From: CAMTWZ01 sp041749075
GTDB lineage: Bacteria > Bacteroidota > Rhodothermia > Balneolales > HLUCCA01
Length of the DNA: 64,000 bases
Direction of reading: 5' to 3'
NCBI GenBank assembly: GCA_041749075.1
Contig: JBGTBY010000033.1
Coordinates: forward strand, 62,001-126,000
The number at the start of each line of letters is the position of its first letter. Position 1 is the first letter of the stretch. Below the pieces are notes generated by a model, which saw only the letters and a program-made list of their open reading frames with translations, was not told the origin of the DNA and ran no database searches. Below, one piece after another: positions 1 to 8,459 of the stretch. Both the position numbers and the translations under genes were made by a program.

Positions 1-66
1 TTCATCCTGCGAAAAAAGCAGGACAGGCGTTCCGAGTAGGACGAGTGCAAGAAGTACGATGTTCAT
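1..66 (-). CDS. Partial secreted protein (N-terminal signal peptide only)
   Basis: Reading the minus strand from the ATG at 66 gives 22 in-frame codons, with hydrophobic residues such as NIVLLALVLLGTPVLLFSQ and then an acidic DE, before the window ends. This has the shape of a Sec signal peptide with a likely cleavage after FSQ. The rest of the gene lies outside the window, so no function can be given. It is divergent from the subtilase gene at 156, with an 89-nt shared promoter region. Confidence 0.5.
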   Translation of the reverse strand, partial: MNIVLLALVLLGTPVLLFSQDE

Positions 67-144
67 AATGACCGATTTGTAAGCGTGGAGATTAAAGGTT
101 CAATCGCTGCGATGCAATCCTATGCGACACTTTTTACGAAACGC

Positions 145-151
145 TATATTC
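145..151 (+). promoter_or_regulatory. Candidate -10-like motif (TATATTC) close to a start codon
   Basis: TATATTC ends 4 nt before the ATG at 156. It resembles the TAnnTTTG element of Bacteroidota promoters, and the same TATMTTC motif sits close upstream of several other starts in this window (20086, 35560, 61012). If it is a true promoter element, the mRNA would be leaderless or nearly so. This is inference from motif and position only. Confidence 0.3.
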
Positions 152-155
152 ATCC

Positions 156-2756
156 ATGTTTGTGATTTGGTTCAGTTTGTTGCTGTTGATGGAAGTCCCA
201 CCTGCAGAGGTGATCGGGGCTGCATCGGTGTATCCGAACCGCGAAGCACAACAATCCGTGACCGGCGCAGGGGTGAGGATCGGTGTTTGGGACTTAGGCT
301 TTCCCCGCCTCACCCATGATGATTTCACAGGCAAGTCGATCACTACGGTCGGCACGGGTAGTACGGATTCTCACGCCACAGCCGTCGTCGGAATTCTGAT
401 CGGTGGTTCTGTGGGCATCGCTTATGAAGCGGATGTGTCCTCGCATGTATTCAGTTCTAGTTCTACGAACGATCTTGCTGCGATGCGCGCTGAAGCCGAA
501 TCCGGACTCCGAATCAGCGTGCATCCCTATCATTATTCGGCTGGATGGCAGTTCAAATCGGGCGGATGGGCGGGATGTCAACCAACCACGTCTTGGTTGT
601 GGGCCGGTTCTGAGCCCTTGTCTGAAACAGAAGATGTCATGTTCGGCTATTACAATGAGTTGGCTGCGGATTGGGATGAGTTGATATGGGACGAGCCTCA
701 CTATCTCCCCGTTGTGGCGGCAGGAAATCAGCAAGGAGGCGGCCCCTCAAGCCAACCCGTGATTCATTGTTATTATGATTTCGATGCTGAACTTTGGACC
801 GAAACCTCGTCCATTACCCGTGATCTGAATTCAGGGATGGCTCAGATTGCGGTATCCAAAAATGTGTTGACGGTCGGAACGTGGCCCAATGATCCGACTT
901 CGGGCCGTGGATTGACGGATGACGGCCGCATCAAACCCGACATCGTAGCGCCGGGATCGGTTGAGTCGGCGCCCGCTTCCACCGATGATCAATCGTATGG
1001 CACCTTCTCGAAAACCAGTGCGGCAAGCAGTGTGGCTGCAGGTGGACTCGCCCTCATCCACGAACATTATTCTGTGGTGAAGGGGGCCGATCCGCTCGCA
1101 TCCACACTCAAAGCGATTGTGATCCATACGGCGACTGATAAAGGGGATGCTGGTCCGGATGCGATTTATGGATGGGGATTGATGGATGTGGAAAAAGCGG
1201 TGCGCTATGTGTCGTTGACCGACATCCGAGTTGACACCCTGTCTGCATCCGAAACAAAAGAGTATGCGATCGAGCATCAAGGATATGGTGAGGTGGTCGC
1301 GACGTTGGTGTGGACAGATCCGGCGGGATATGTGCCACAAAACGCGGTGTTGAATTCGCCGGATTCGAAACTCATACACGATCTGGATGTTCGGATTACG
1401 GGTCCGGGCGGACCTTATCTGCCCTTGGCCGTCGGTGGAGGAACCGCCGATAACAACAAAGACAATGTGGAGCAGATCCGAGTATCGGGATTGGAGGCGG
1501 GAAATTATACCGTAACGGTCACGCACAAAGGAAGTCTCCCATCCGACCAGACGTTTACTTTGGTGATCAGCTCGGGAGATCCGCAGCGACGCATGTTCAC
1601 ATTGGCTCAACCGGGATGGCGGCTCCTGTCCATTCCATTTGAAAATGCCTCATTTTCAAGGTTGAGCGAGAGTTTTGTCACTCAGTTTGGTGACAACGGG
1701 GATCCGACCCTGTACCGATTCTCATCCGACCAACAATATCTCGCCATCACGAATGAAGAAAGCGCGACAGTTCCTGGCGAAGGATATCTGATGTATGTGT
1801 TCGCAGAGGATGCGCCGAAGAATTGGGTGATGCGAGGCGAAGCGATATCCGGACCCATCACATCCAATCTTCCTTGGTCTGGTTCTGCGGAAACAAGTTT
1901 CTTGCTGGCGGGAAACCCCTATCACCGGACCTTGGATTGGGATGCGGTGGTGGCCGCATCCACCGGTATATCAAACACCTATTATGTTTGGGATCCGTCG
2001 GCGACTTCCGGAGGCGGAACGAGTGGATTCCGTCATTACACATCCGGAAATTCCGGATCGGGTGATGCGGGTCGCTACATCCCGCCGTTCACAGGATTTT
2101 TTGTCTTTGCATTGCAAGCGGATGCGGACTTGGTCTTGGAACCGGAATCGACAGTCAACGATTCCGAGCCGGTGTTCTATGGACGTGAACGTCCCGATTT
2201 TCCTCATATTCATATGCGTGGAGCTGATGGCGATGTGATGGTATTTTTGCATCCGGATGGCCGTGACAGTTGGGATCGTTACGATGTGCCCGAAATGGCG
2301 TCTCTAGATGGCACTCAGCCCTTGGCTTTGCTGGATGAGGATGGAACCCGGTTTCGAGTGATGACATTGCCCGAAAACCCCGAGCCTCGCCGCATCTTAT
2401 TATCTGCGCCAGCCGAAATCATATATTCAGATATCGATGCAGAACTCGTTGGGCAGGAGTTGATTCTTCAGACGTCTCACGTCCCTCGTCCCACGTCATT
2501 CGTCCTTCTTGAAGCCTATCCGAATCCATTCAATCCGACGACGGAAATCAGATATCAGACATCGGAAATCGGTTCTATTCAACTTTCCTTGTATGATCTG
2601 CTTGGTCGGGAAGTGGCCACATTGGTCAACGAATCGAAACCAGCTGGATCTTATGTGATGTCGTTCGATGCCAGACATCTCGCATCCGGTGTGTATGTGG
2701 TTCGGATGCGGACCGCCACCGAACAGCGGGTGATCAAATTGACACTCCTGAAATAA
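156..2756 (+). CDS. Subtilisin-like (S8) serine protease with T9SS sorting domain
   Basis: An 866-residue secreted protease. Residues 1-22 look like a signal peptide, and mature sequence then runs straight into the S8 fold. The catalytic triad is D46 (GVWDLG), H73 (DSHATAVVG) and S288 (KTSAASSVAAG), with oxyanion Asn N191 (VAAGNQ). The His and Ser motifs depart from the usual HGTxVAG and GTSMAxP, but all key residues are present. A beta-rich region (about 390-480) and a long spacer follow. The C-terminal ~80 residues start at YPNPFNP and match the Por/T9SS type A sorting domain, which directs export across the outer membrane and attachment or release. The domain holds two heptanucleotide arrays (2472-2506 and 2545-2572). 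The gene overlaps the convergent antiporter gene by 23 nt. Substrate unknown; likely extracellular protein degradation. Confidence 0.88.
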   Translation: MFVIWFSLLLLMEVPPAEVIGAASVYPNREAQQSVTGAGVRIGVWDLGFPRLTHDDFTGKSITTVGTGSTDSHATAVVGILIGGSVGIAYEADVSSHVFSSSSTNDLAAMRAEAESGLRISVHPYHYSAGWQFKSGGWAGCQPTTSWLWAGSEPLSETEDVMFGYYNELAADWDELIWDEPHYLPVVAAGNQQGGGPSSQPVIHCYYDFDAELWTETSSITRDLNSGMAQIAVSKNVLTVGTWPNDPTSGRGLTDDGRIKPDIVAPGSVESAPASTDDQSYGTFSKTSAASSVAAGGLALIHEHYSVVKGADPLASTLKAIVIHTATDKGDAGPDAIYGWGLMDVEKAVRYVSLTDIRVDTLSASETKEYAIEHQGYGEVVATLVWTDPAGYVPQNAVLNSPDSKLIHDLDVRITGPGGPYLPLAVGGGTADNNKDNVEQIRVSGLEAGNYTVTVTHKGSLPSDQTFTLVISSGDPQRRMFTLAQPGWRLLSIPFENASFSRLSESFVTQFGDNGDPTLYRFSSDQQYLAITNEESATVPGEGYLMYVFAEDAPKNWVMRGEAISGPITSNLPWSGSAETSFLLAGNPYHRTLDWDAVVAASTGISNTYYVWDPSATSGGGTSGFRHYTSGNSGSGDAGRYIPPFTGFFVFALQADADLVLEPESTVNDSEPVFYGRERPDFPHIHMRGADGDVMVFLHPDGRDSWDRYDVPEMASLDGTQPLALLDEDGTRFRVMTLPENPEPRRILLSAPAEIIYSDIDAELVGQELILQTSHVPRPTSFVLLEAYPNPFNPTTEIRYQTSEIGSIQLSLYDLLGREVATLVNESKPAGSYVMSFDARHLASGVYVVRMRTATEQRVIKLTLLK
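2472..2506 (+). repeat. In-frame heptanucleotide array (WCGTCNY x5)
   Basis: CGTC recurs every 7 nt, five times without interruption, in the linker just before the NPFNP motif of the subtilase. The unit is degenerate (first base A or T, last three bases varied). It is translated as SHVPRPTSFV. See the finding on heptamer arrays. Confidence 0.7.
2545..2572 (+). repeat. In-frame heptanucleotide array (ANATCRG x4)
   Basis: Four consecutive 7-nt units of consensus ANATCRG encode EIRYQTSEIG, the first strand of the T9SS sorting domain. The other three sorting domains in the window have arrays with different units at the same place (13483, 15071, 26910). Confidence 0.75.
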
Positions 2757-3693
2757 GCCAAGCCATATAGGCGACATAACCGGTGAGTAGGATGGCGCCT
2801 TCCCAGCGCAGAATCCGCATGTTGTTTCGGGCCATCGGCAACATGAGGATGGCGAAACCGAGCATCACCCCAAGGTCCACAAGAGAAAACGTGGCAGTTG
2901 GCAACGGACGTATGATGGCGGCGATTCCAAGAATGCCCAATGCGTTGAAGATGTTCGATCCGATCACATTTCCCACCGCGATATCACTTTCACCTTTCAA
3001 TGCGGCGGTGATGGATGTGGCCAATTCGGGAAGAGATGTCCCGATGGCGACAATCGTCAGCCCGATCATCGTCTGCGACATTCCGAAGACTTCAGCGATG
3101 TGGACCGCTCCTCGCACCAATAGTTCCGAACCGCCGGCGAGCATGAGCAAGCCGATTCCCACAAAACCCCAAGCTTTCCACATCGGGATATGGGCGTTTT
3201 TGAGCGGTTCTTCGAGATCATGAATCAACGCTTCCGATGGTTTCTCGCGCTTGGCCCAGTAGACACTGAGCGTGAGAAACGCGATGAGTCCGGCTACGAG
3301 AAACAATCCTTCCCCTCTGGACACTTCATCGCCAAAAATAAACCAGGCCGAAACCAGGCTGATGCCGATCATGATGGGGATGTCGCGACGAATGAGACTC
3401 ACATGCACCGTCATCGGGGTGATGAGGGAGGCGATTCCCAAAATCAGACCCACATTGGCGATGTTCGATCCTACCACATTTCCGACGGATATTCCACCAT
3501 TACCTGACAAAGCGGCATTGATGCTGACGATCAGTTCGGGTGCGGAGGTACCGAACGCGACAATCGTAATCCCGATCAATAGGGGTGATACACCGAATTT
3601 GAGAGCGACCGCACTGCTTCCCAACACGAGTCTGTCGGCACCTAAAGTCAGTAATAACAATCCAATGACAATAAAAATTGAAGCAATCAGCAT
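2734..3693 (-). CDS. Calcium/sodium antiporter (CaCA family, YrbG-like)
   Basis: A 319-residue inner-membrane protein with the two inverted alpha-repeats that define the cation/Ca2+ exchanger superfamily: GTSAPELIVS with E53 and GTSLPELATS with E223, each followed by an (A/S)VGNVxGSNIxN motif. These acidic and Asn residues line the Ca2+ and Na+ sites in known exchangers. About ten hydrophobic segments are visible, with a charged cytoplasmic loop near residues 145-172 splitting the two halves. Length fits bacterial YrbG-type exchangers. It exports Ca2+ using the Na+ (or H+) gradient. Its 3' end overlaps the convergent subtilase gene. The upstream neighbour at 3770 is divergent. Confidence 0.9.
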   Translation of the reverse strand: MLIASIFIVIGLLLLTLGADRLVLGSSAVALKFGVSPLLIGITIVAFGTSAPELIVSINAALSGNGGISVGNVVGSNIANVGLILGIASLITPMTVHVSLIRRDIPIMIGISLVSAWFIFGDEVSRGEGLFLVAGLIAFLTLSVYWAKREKPSEALIHDLEEPLKNAHIPMWKAWGFVGIGLLMLAGGSELLVRGAVHIAEVFGMSQTMIGLTIVAIGTSLPELATSITAALKGESDIAVGNVIGSNIFNALGILGIAAIIRPLPTATFSLVDLGVMLGFAILMLPMARNNMRILRWEGAILLTGYVAYMAWLISGVSI

Positions 3694-3769
3694 AAAATAT
3701 AGGCGAAATGGGAACCTGGACGTGGCGGGTTGGTTTATGGGCTTAATTTATGAACCAGACCCCGAAAAA

Positions 3770-4501
3770 ATGAGCATTTTGTATAAAGAATCACCTATGA
3801 CAGTCAGTGAGTCGATTTTGACCGAATCGCGCTCCACCATCGACTTCCATCACGACCCAAATCCAGCCGCATCCTATTTTTTCAACGAACTGATCCGCAA
3901 GCCATCGCTCTCCATCCGTGTGGTGGATGCTGTTTTATCCGTCATCGCGATACTGTTGACGCTTCCGTTTTATCCATTAGTGATGGCGGCATTGAAGGTG
4001 ACATCCAACGAGTCGGTTTTCAGAACTCAGACGGTTGTGGGGTTCCGCGGGTTTTCATTCAAGGTCAGAACATTTCGGACAATGTCGGAAGGACATCAGA
4101 CCCGTGTGGGAAATTTCTTGCATCTGACTCGGATTGAATATGCCCCTTTGTTTTTTTATGTGCTGATGGGGCGTATGAGCTTGGTAGGTGTGACTCTACG
4201 TGAGGAAACCACTGCCACACGGTTGAATAATCGATTGGATTGGTTCTATAAAGTATATGCATCGAACCCGGGCATCATCACACTGGCATCGGTGAACGGG
4301 TATGGATTTGCGGCTCACGATTATTCCGATCAATTGCATCAAGCGGAGCTCGATATCCTATATGTGATGAATCAGGGTGTATCGATGTATGCCCGCATCC
4401 TGATTCGCACTCTGTTCGATGTGCCAGTGAAGCTGTCTTTACCCGTTGTGAGGCAGACGGCATTCAACCGTAGTGCCCACTCCAACCGTGCTATGAATTG
4501 A
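3770..4501 (+). CDS. Divergent polyprenyl-phosphate sugar-transferase homologue with degenerate active site
   Basis: A protein of about 243 residues with one N-proximal hydrophobic segment (VVDAVLSVIAILLTLPFY), then features in the order of the bacterial sugar transferase family (PF02397, WcaJ/PglC-like): GFSFKVRTFRTM, VGNFLHLTRIE, MGRMSLVG, NPGIITLASVNG, LDILYVMN. Active members carry an Asp-Glu dyad in a (S/T)LDELPQ context and a PRP motif after SLVG. Here the dyad position reads Glu-Tyr (RIEYAP) and PRP is replaced by VTL. It may be inactive, regulatory, or have changed chemistry. Start chosen at 3770; 3797 (MTVSES) is an alternative, and the longer reading frame upstream only runs antisense to the antiporter. 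The 3' end overlaps the convergent kinase gene by 63 nt. Confidence 0.65.
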   Translation: MSILYKESPMTVSESILTESRSTIDFHHDPNPAASYFFNELIRKPSLSIRVVDAVLSVIAILLTLPFYPLVMAALKVTSNESVFRTQTVVGFRGFSFKVRTFRTMSEGHQTRVGNFLHLTRIEYAPLFFYVLMGRMSLVGVTLREETTATRLNNRLDWFYKVYASNPGIITLASVNGYGFAAHDYSDQLHQAELDILYVMNQGVSMYARILIRTLFDVPVKLSLPVVRQTAFNRSAHSNRAMN

Positions 4502-5533
4502 GAATTTGCCACCGAGCAGTTCGGTCAATCCTTTCGCGATCGTGATGCCCAAACCCGAGCCTTGCTGTTCATGCTTGTGCCGATCAAATTGGACATAGGC
4601 TCCAATGGACTCGACCTGCTCGGGGGTCATTCCGATTCCACTGTCGATGATGCGGATGAGGAATAACGTTTCTTCTTTGCGTCCAACAATCTTCACTTTG
4701 TTGCCCATTTTGGAGAAGCGGAATGCGTTGTCGATGATTTCGGTGAAGATTTTCTCGGCATCTTTTTCTTGAACCAGCAGTTCGGTGTCTTCCACATCGA
4801 TCACCAGATCGTCGCTGCGTTCGAATTCATACGATTCGTTCTGCGCGATCTGGGTGATCACTTCCAACACCGACATGGCGACCGAGGTGCGATAGCCGCT
4901 CGTGTTCATCGACATCCGCTTCATTTGCAAATCGCTGTAGGTCACGTAGTTCTCGATGAGGCGATGCAGCCTCTTTCCGGAATTAAGGATGAACGTGAGA
5001 AATTCCCTCGCTTCTTCGGGCGATGTGGTTTCCAGATTGTCCAGTAAATATTCAGCGAACCCGATGATGCCTGTCAATGGTGTGCGTAATTCATGTGGCA
5101 ACGTGCCGGAAATGCTGTTGCGCAGCGAGTCAAGCTGTTCGTTGTACTTCTGACGCATCAGATCTCGTTTTTGCAGACGGATATCGATGGCAGATAGCAA
5201 TTGGTCGCGAGTGAACGGCTTGGTGAGGTAGTCATCCGCACCCAACACCATTCCTTTTCGTTGCTCCGACGGATCGGCTTTGGCTGTCAAAAAGATGAAG
5301 GGGATATCGGCCAGGTTTTTCATGTCCCGCACATTTTTCAACATGGCATGGCCATCCATCACAGGCATCATCACATCACAGATGATGATGTCTGGGATGA
5401 AATGTTCCAGAATATCCAAGGCCTCGGCTCCATTGTGGGCGGCTTTAACATCGAACGATTCAGCTTCAAGGAGGTCGATCAGGTTCTGACGCACCATGGC
5501 GTCGTCTTCGACTAACAGAATGTAGACTTTCAT
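4439..5533 (-). CDS. REC-first histidine kinase (response regulator-sensor kinase fusion)
   Basis: A 364-residue soluble protein. Residues 1-120 form a receiver domain (acidic D10/D11, phosphoacceptor D53 in IICDVMMP, K105 in LTKPF). A HisKA domain follows with H147 in LPHELRTPLTG, then HATPase_c (DNAFRFSK N-box, DSGIGM G1 box, GSGLGITIAKG G2 box). With REC before the kinase it probably takes phosphate or a signal from a partner and modulates its own kinase activity. It overlaps the upstream kinase gene by 4 nt (ATGA), so the two are translationally coupled and probably act together. No output domain is present, so the final target must be another protein. Confidence 0.88.
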   Translation of the reverse strand: MKVYILLVEDDAMVRQNLIDLLEAESFDVKAAHNGAEALDILEHFIPDIIICDVMMPVMDGHAMLKNVRDMKNLADIPFIFLTAKADPSEQRKGMVLGADDYLTKPFTRDQLLSAIDIRLQKRDLMRQKYNEQLDSLRNSISGTLPHELRTPLTGIIGFAEYLLDNLETTSPEEAREFLTFILNSGKRLHRLIENYVTYSDLQMKRMSMNTSGYRTSVAMSVLEVITQIAQNESYEFERSDDLVIDVEDTELLVQEKDAEKIFTEIIDNAFRFSKMGNKVKIVGRKEETLFLIRIIDSGIGMTPEQVESIGAYVQFDRHKHEQQGSGLGITIAKGLTELLGGKFSIHSTVGVGTTVECRLPHNG

Positions 5534-7026
5534 GAAATCGAGAGGGTGATGCTGAATTTGGTGCCTGTAGGTTTTCGAGCCGATACGGTGATGGATCCCC
5601 CATGGGCTTCGACCGATCGTTTCACAATGGGAAGCCCGAGTCCTGTGCCGATAATATCGCCAACATTTTCGGCTCTGAAAAACGGTTCAAAAATCTGGTC
5701 GAATTGTCCAGTAGGAATCCCGATCCCTTCGTCTTCGACATCGATGGTGGCCAATGATCCATTGCAACCCATCCGGACCCCAATGTGGCTGCCCTCCGTC
5801 GAATATTTCAATGCATTGGAGATAAGATTGGTCATGATTTGTCGGATCAACTTCTTGTCTCCCATCACATGCGTGCAGTCGCCGCGTGAGATGTAGTCGA
5901 TGAGATGTGAATTGCTCGAACTGTGCCTGTGCTCGACTATGATCGTGCTTATGAACTCATCCAGATTCATCGGTTCTTTTAGCAATGGAATTTTTCCAGC
6001 ATCCGCTTTCCCGATATACAGGATGTCGTCCATCATCGAAATGATATGCTTGACCGCATCCTGAATGCGCTTGAGATGGATGATGATTTTCTCGTGCGGC
6101 CATTTCTGACCATAATGCTCTAACAATTCCGACGATGTGAGGATGCTCGATAATGGCGTCCGGAACTCATGGGACGTCATGGTGATGAATTGCGAGCGCA
6201 AATCACCGAGTTGACGTTCTTTGTCGAGCGCACGGGCCACTTCCAAGGCCACATTCGCTTTCATTTCCATCTGATAAAGGATGCGGTCGGTCACATCTTG
6301 CAACGATCCTTCATTGTAGTGCAGCACTCCGTCTTTGAATACCTGCTTTCCATTGATCTCCACCCAGATCGGGTCTCCATCAAACCGTTTCATTTTGACG
6401 ATCAGCTCTTTCACATACCCGTTTTTCTTCATCCTTGCCGACCATGCGTTGTAATCCCCATCCGAGGCATATAAATCACGTGTAGGCGTTTTAAACAGAA
6501 TATCGGAATTGGGATAACCCAGCATGTCGACCATGGCACGGTTGATTTCCAAAAAACGGCCGTCGGGTGATGTCTGATACAGTCCGATCGGAATACCTTG
6601 AAATAGGTCGCGGTACCGGATTTCCGCCTCGATGAGGGCTTTTTGATGGGCGATGTGATCGGCGGCAGCGCGGATGGAGCCACGAAGCCGCATCAGTTGT
6701 CCGGTCGATTTAATGATGTAATCGTCCAGCCCGCTTTTCATCGCATCCACGGCGATCTCTTCTCCAGCCGATGCGGTGAACATGATTACAGGCACCATCG
6801 GTTTTTCTTTCTTCAGGCGCTTCAGGATGTGGATGCCGTTGGTCCATTTCAATTGGTAATCGGTGATCACCAGTTCGAAGTCGGCATCCTTCAATACCGC
6901 TTCAAAATCTTCGGAAGATCCGATTTGAAGGATGTCAGCGCTTGGAAGTTCTTTCTTCAACTCCCGGAGGATGAGCTCGCGGTCGTTAGGGTCGTCATCA
7001 ATGAGTAGGACTTGCTGAATCGGCAT
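5530..7026 (-). CDS. REC-PAS-HisKA-HATPase hybrid sensor kinase
   Basis: A 498-residue soluble kinase. The N-terminal receiver has D10-D12 and phosphoacceptor D56 (VITDYQ) with K106. A PAS/PAC region spans about 135-250 (RDLFQGIPIGLYQTSPDGRFLEIN...). HisKA carries H286 in MTSHEFRTPLSS, and HATPase_c ends the protein (LISNALKYS, DEGIGIP, GTGLGLPIVKR). It lacks membrane segments, so it senses something inside the cell or is driven by phosphorylation of its receiver. It lies 10 nt after mgtE and is coupled to a second REC-first kinase, which suggests a phosphorelay encoded in the same transcript. Confidence 0.9.
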   Translation of the reverse strand: MPIQQVLLIDDDPNDRELILRELKKELPSADILQIGSSEDFEAVLKDADFELVITDYQLKWTNGIHILKRLKKEKPMVPVIMFTASAGEEIAVDAMKSGLDDYIIKSTGQLMRLRGSIRAAADHIAHQKALIEAEIRYRDLFQGIPIGLYQTSPDGRFLEINRAMVDMLGYPNSDILFKTPTRDLYASDGDYNAWSARMKKNGYVKELIVKMKRFDGDPIWVEINGKQVFKDGVLHYNEGSLQDVTDRILYQMEMKANVALEVARALDKERQLGDLRSQFITMTSHEFRTPLSSILTSSELLEHYGQKWPHEKIIIHLKRIQDAVKHIISMMDDILYIGKADAGKIPLLKEPMNLDEFISTIIVEHRHSSSNSHLIDYISRGDCTHVMGDKKLIRQIMTNLISNALKYSTEGSHIGVRMGCNGSLATIDVEDEGIGIPTGQFDQIFEPFFRAENVGDIIGTGLGLPIVKRSVEAHGGSITVSARKPTGTKFSITLSIS

Positions 7027-7036
7027 GTGTGGGGGA

Positions 7037-8416
7037 TTATCGGAATAGGCTGATCATCCATTGTGCGGCCGAAAAGTATATCAATAATCCCGTCACATCA
7101 ACTAAGGTCGCTACAAAAGGTGCGGAACTGGTTGCGGGATCCAAATTGAGGCGTCGCAACAGGAAAGGAAGCATCGATCCGACCAACGATCCCCACGATA
7201 CCACGCCCACCAAGGCCACGGCAACGGTGAGGGCGATAAGCATACCTGATCCGTCGTAATCATAGAATCCGAAATACTCCCACGACAAGACACGGAGCAA
7301 TCCGATCACGGACAGAAACACACCTAAAATGAGTCCTACGATCGCTTCTCGGCGCATCACTTTCCACCAATCCTTCAATTCGATATCGCCAACCGCCATC
7401 GCACGGATGATGAGGGATGTGGCCTGAGACCCGCTGTTTCCCCCGGAAGAGATGATCAGCGGAATGAAGATGGCTAGGGCGAGCAAGGTGCTGAGTTCCG
7501 TTTCAAAACGCTCCATGGCAGAAGCGGTGAACATCTGGCCGAAAAACAAGACCGCCAGCCATCCACTGCGTTTCTTGAAGAGTGTCCAAATATCCGCATT
7601 CAGATAAGACGTATCGAGTGCCGACACACCCCCCATTTTCTGGAAATCTTCGGTGGCTTCTTCTTCGGCCACATCCAACAAGTCATCGACGGTGACAATT
7701 CCGAGCAAGATTCCGGAACTGTCGACCACCGGAAGCACGATTTTATCATACTTTTTGAGCATGTCGACGGCCACTTCACGGTCTTCAGATGCGGTGATGA
7801 ATACGAACTGTTCATCCATGATGTCGGAAATCAACTCATCCGGCTTCGCGAGGATGAGGGCCGACAAATCGAGTGAATCGATCAGAATCCATCGGGTATC
7901 CGTCACATAGATCACGTTGATGGTTTCCGACGTTTTGCCCATCTGGCGGATGTGGTCGATCGCCTGGGCGATGGTCCAATTGGGACGCACGGCCACGTAA
8001 TCGGGTGTCATCAATCGTCCGACACTGTCTTCCGGATAGCCAAGCAATTGCCGTACTTCCTTCAGATCCTGAGGCGAGAGAAGATTCAGCAGGCGCTGGG
8101 TCACCTGACCAGGTAATTCACCCAGCAACATGGTCCGGTCATCCGGAGCAAGGTTGGCCAGCAGGTGGCGTGTTTCCTCGGCGTTCAGATCATTGATGAG
8201 CTCGTTTTGATACTCGGTATCCAGATACGCGAACACATCGGAGGAAAGATGTCGAGGCAGGATGCGGAAGAACACGACGCGCTCGGTCTGTTCCTGATCC
8301 ATCATGAGGTCGGCGATTTCGGCTACCGGCCATTCTTCCATGATATCCCTGAGCTCGGCCCACTTGTGGGCTGAAATCAGTTCCTGGATTTCGGGAAGGA
8401 GGAGTTCTTTAATCAT
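7037..8416 (-). CDS. mgtE: Magnesium transporter MgtE
   Basis: A 459-residue Mg2+ channel, the usual length. The order is an N-terminal superhelical MgtE_N domain (about 15-130, with the repeated L...L..LAPDD pattern), a tandem CBS pair (about 135-260, including the GRLMTPDYVAV signature), a plug helix, and five transmembrane helices from about 285 on. The pore region has the conserved PLIISSGGNSGSQATSLIIRA stretch (GNxGxQ). The CBS and N domains sense cytosolic Mg2+ and close the pore when it is high. A perfect inverted repeat lies directly before the start codon (8418-8437). Confidence 0.95.
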   Translation of the reverse strand: MIKELLLPEIQELISAHKWAELRDIMEEWPVAEIADLMMDQEQTERVVFFRILPRHLSSDVFAYLDTEYQNELINDLNAEETRHLLANLAPDDRTMLLGELPGQVTQRLLNLLSPQDLKEVRQLLGYPEDSVGRLMTPDYVAVRPNWTIAQAIDHIRQMGKTSETINVIYVTDTRWILIDSLDLSALILAKPDELISDIMDEQFVFITASEDREVAVDMLKKYDKIVLPVVDSSGILLGIVTVDDLLDVAEEEATEDFQKMGGVSALDTSYLNADIWTLFKKRSGWLAVLFFGQMFTASAMERFETELSTLLALAIFIPLIISSGGNSGSQATSLIIRAMAVGDIELKDWWKVMRREAIVGLILGVFLSVIGLLRVLSWEYFGFYDYDGSGMLIALTVAVALVGVVSWGSLVGSMLPFLLRRLNLDPATSSAPFVATLVDVTGLLIYFSAAQWMISLFR

Positions 8417-8417
8417 G

Positions 8418-8437
8418 GCGCGATGTCTACATCGCGC
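8418..8437 (-). promoter_or_regulatory. Perfect inverted repeat abutting the mgtE start codon
   Basis: GCGCGATGT and its reverse complement are separated by 2 nt and end 1 nt before the mgtE ATG. In RNA it would be a strong 9-bp hairpin covering the translation start; in DNA it could be an operator. The function is unknown, but the placement suggests control of mgtE expression. Confidence 0.45.
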
Positions 8438-8439
8438 TC

Positions 8440-8458
8440 AAAATAGGGCGTTTTGCCC
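8440..8458 (-). terminator. Weak intrinsic terminator after the beta-lactamase-like gene
   Basis: On the minus strand a GGGC stem, 5-nt loop and GCCC stem are followed by TATTTT. It lies just after the stop at 8460. The stem is short, so termination is probably partial. The same TATTTTG string resembles a Bacteroidota -7 element and could start a transcript for mgtE. Confidence 0.35.
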
Positions 8459-8459
8459 G

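Noticed and set aside
831..1610. Open frame of 259 codons on the minus strand inside the first subtilase gene
   Set aside because: Antisense to the catalytic domain with conserved triad; product composition is unlike neighbouring proteins.
3272..3769. N-terminal extension of the sugar-transferase homologue
   Set aside because: The upstream part is antisense to the antiporter gene and has no family similarity; similarity begins after 3797.
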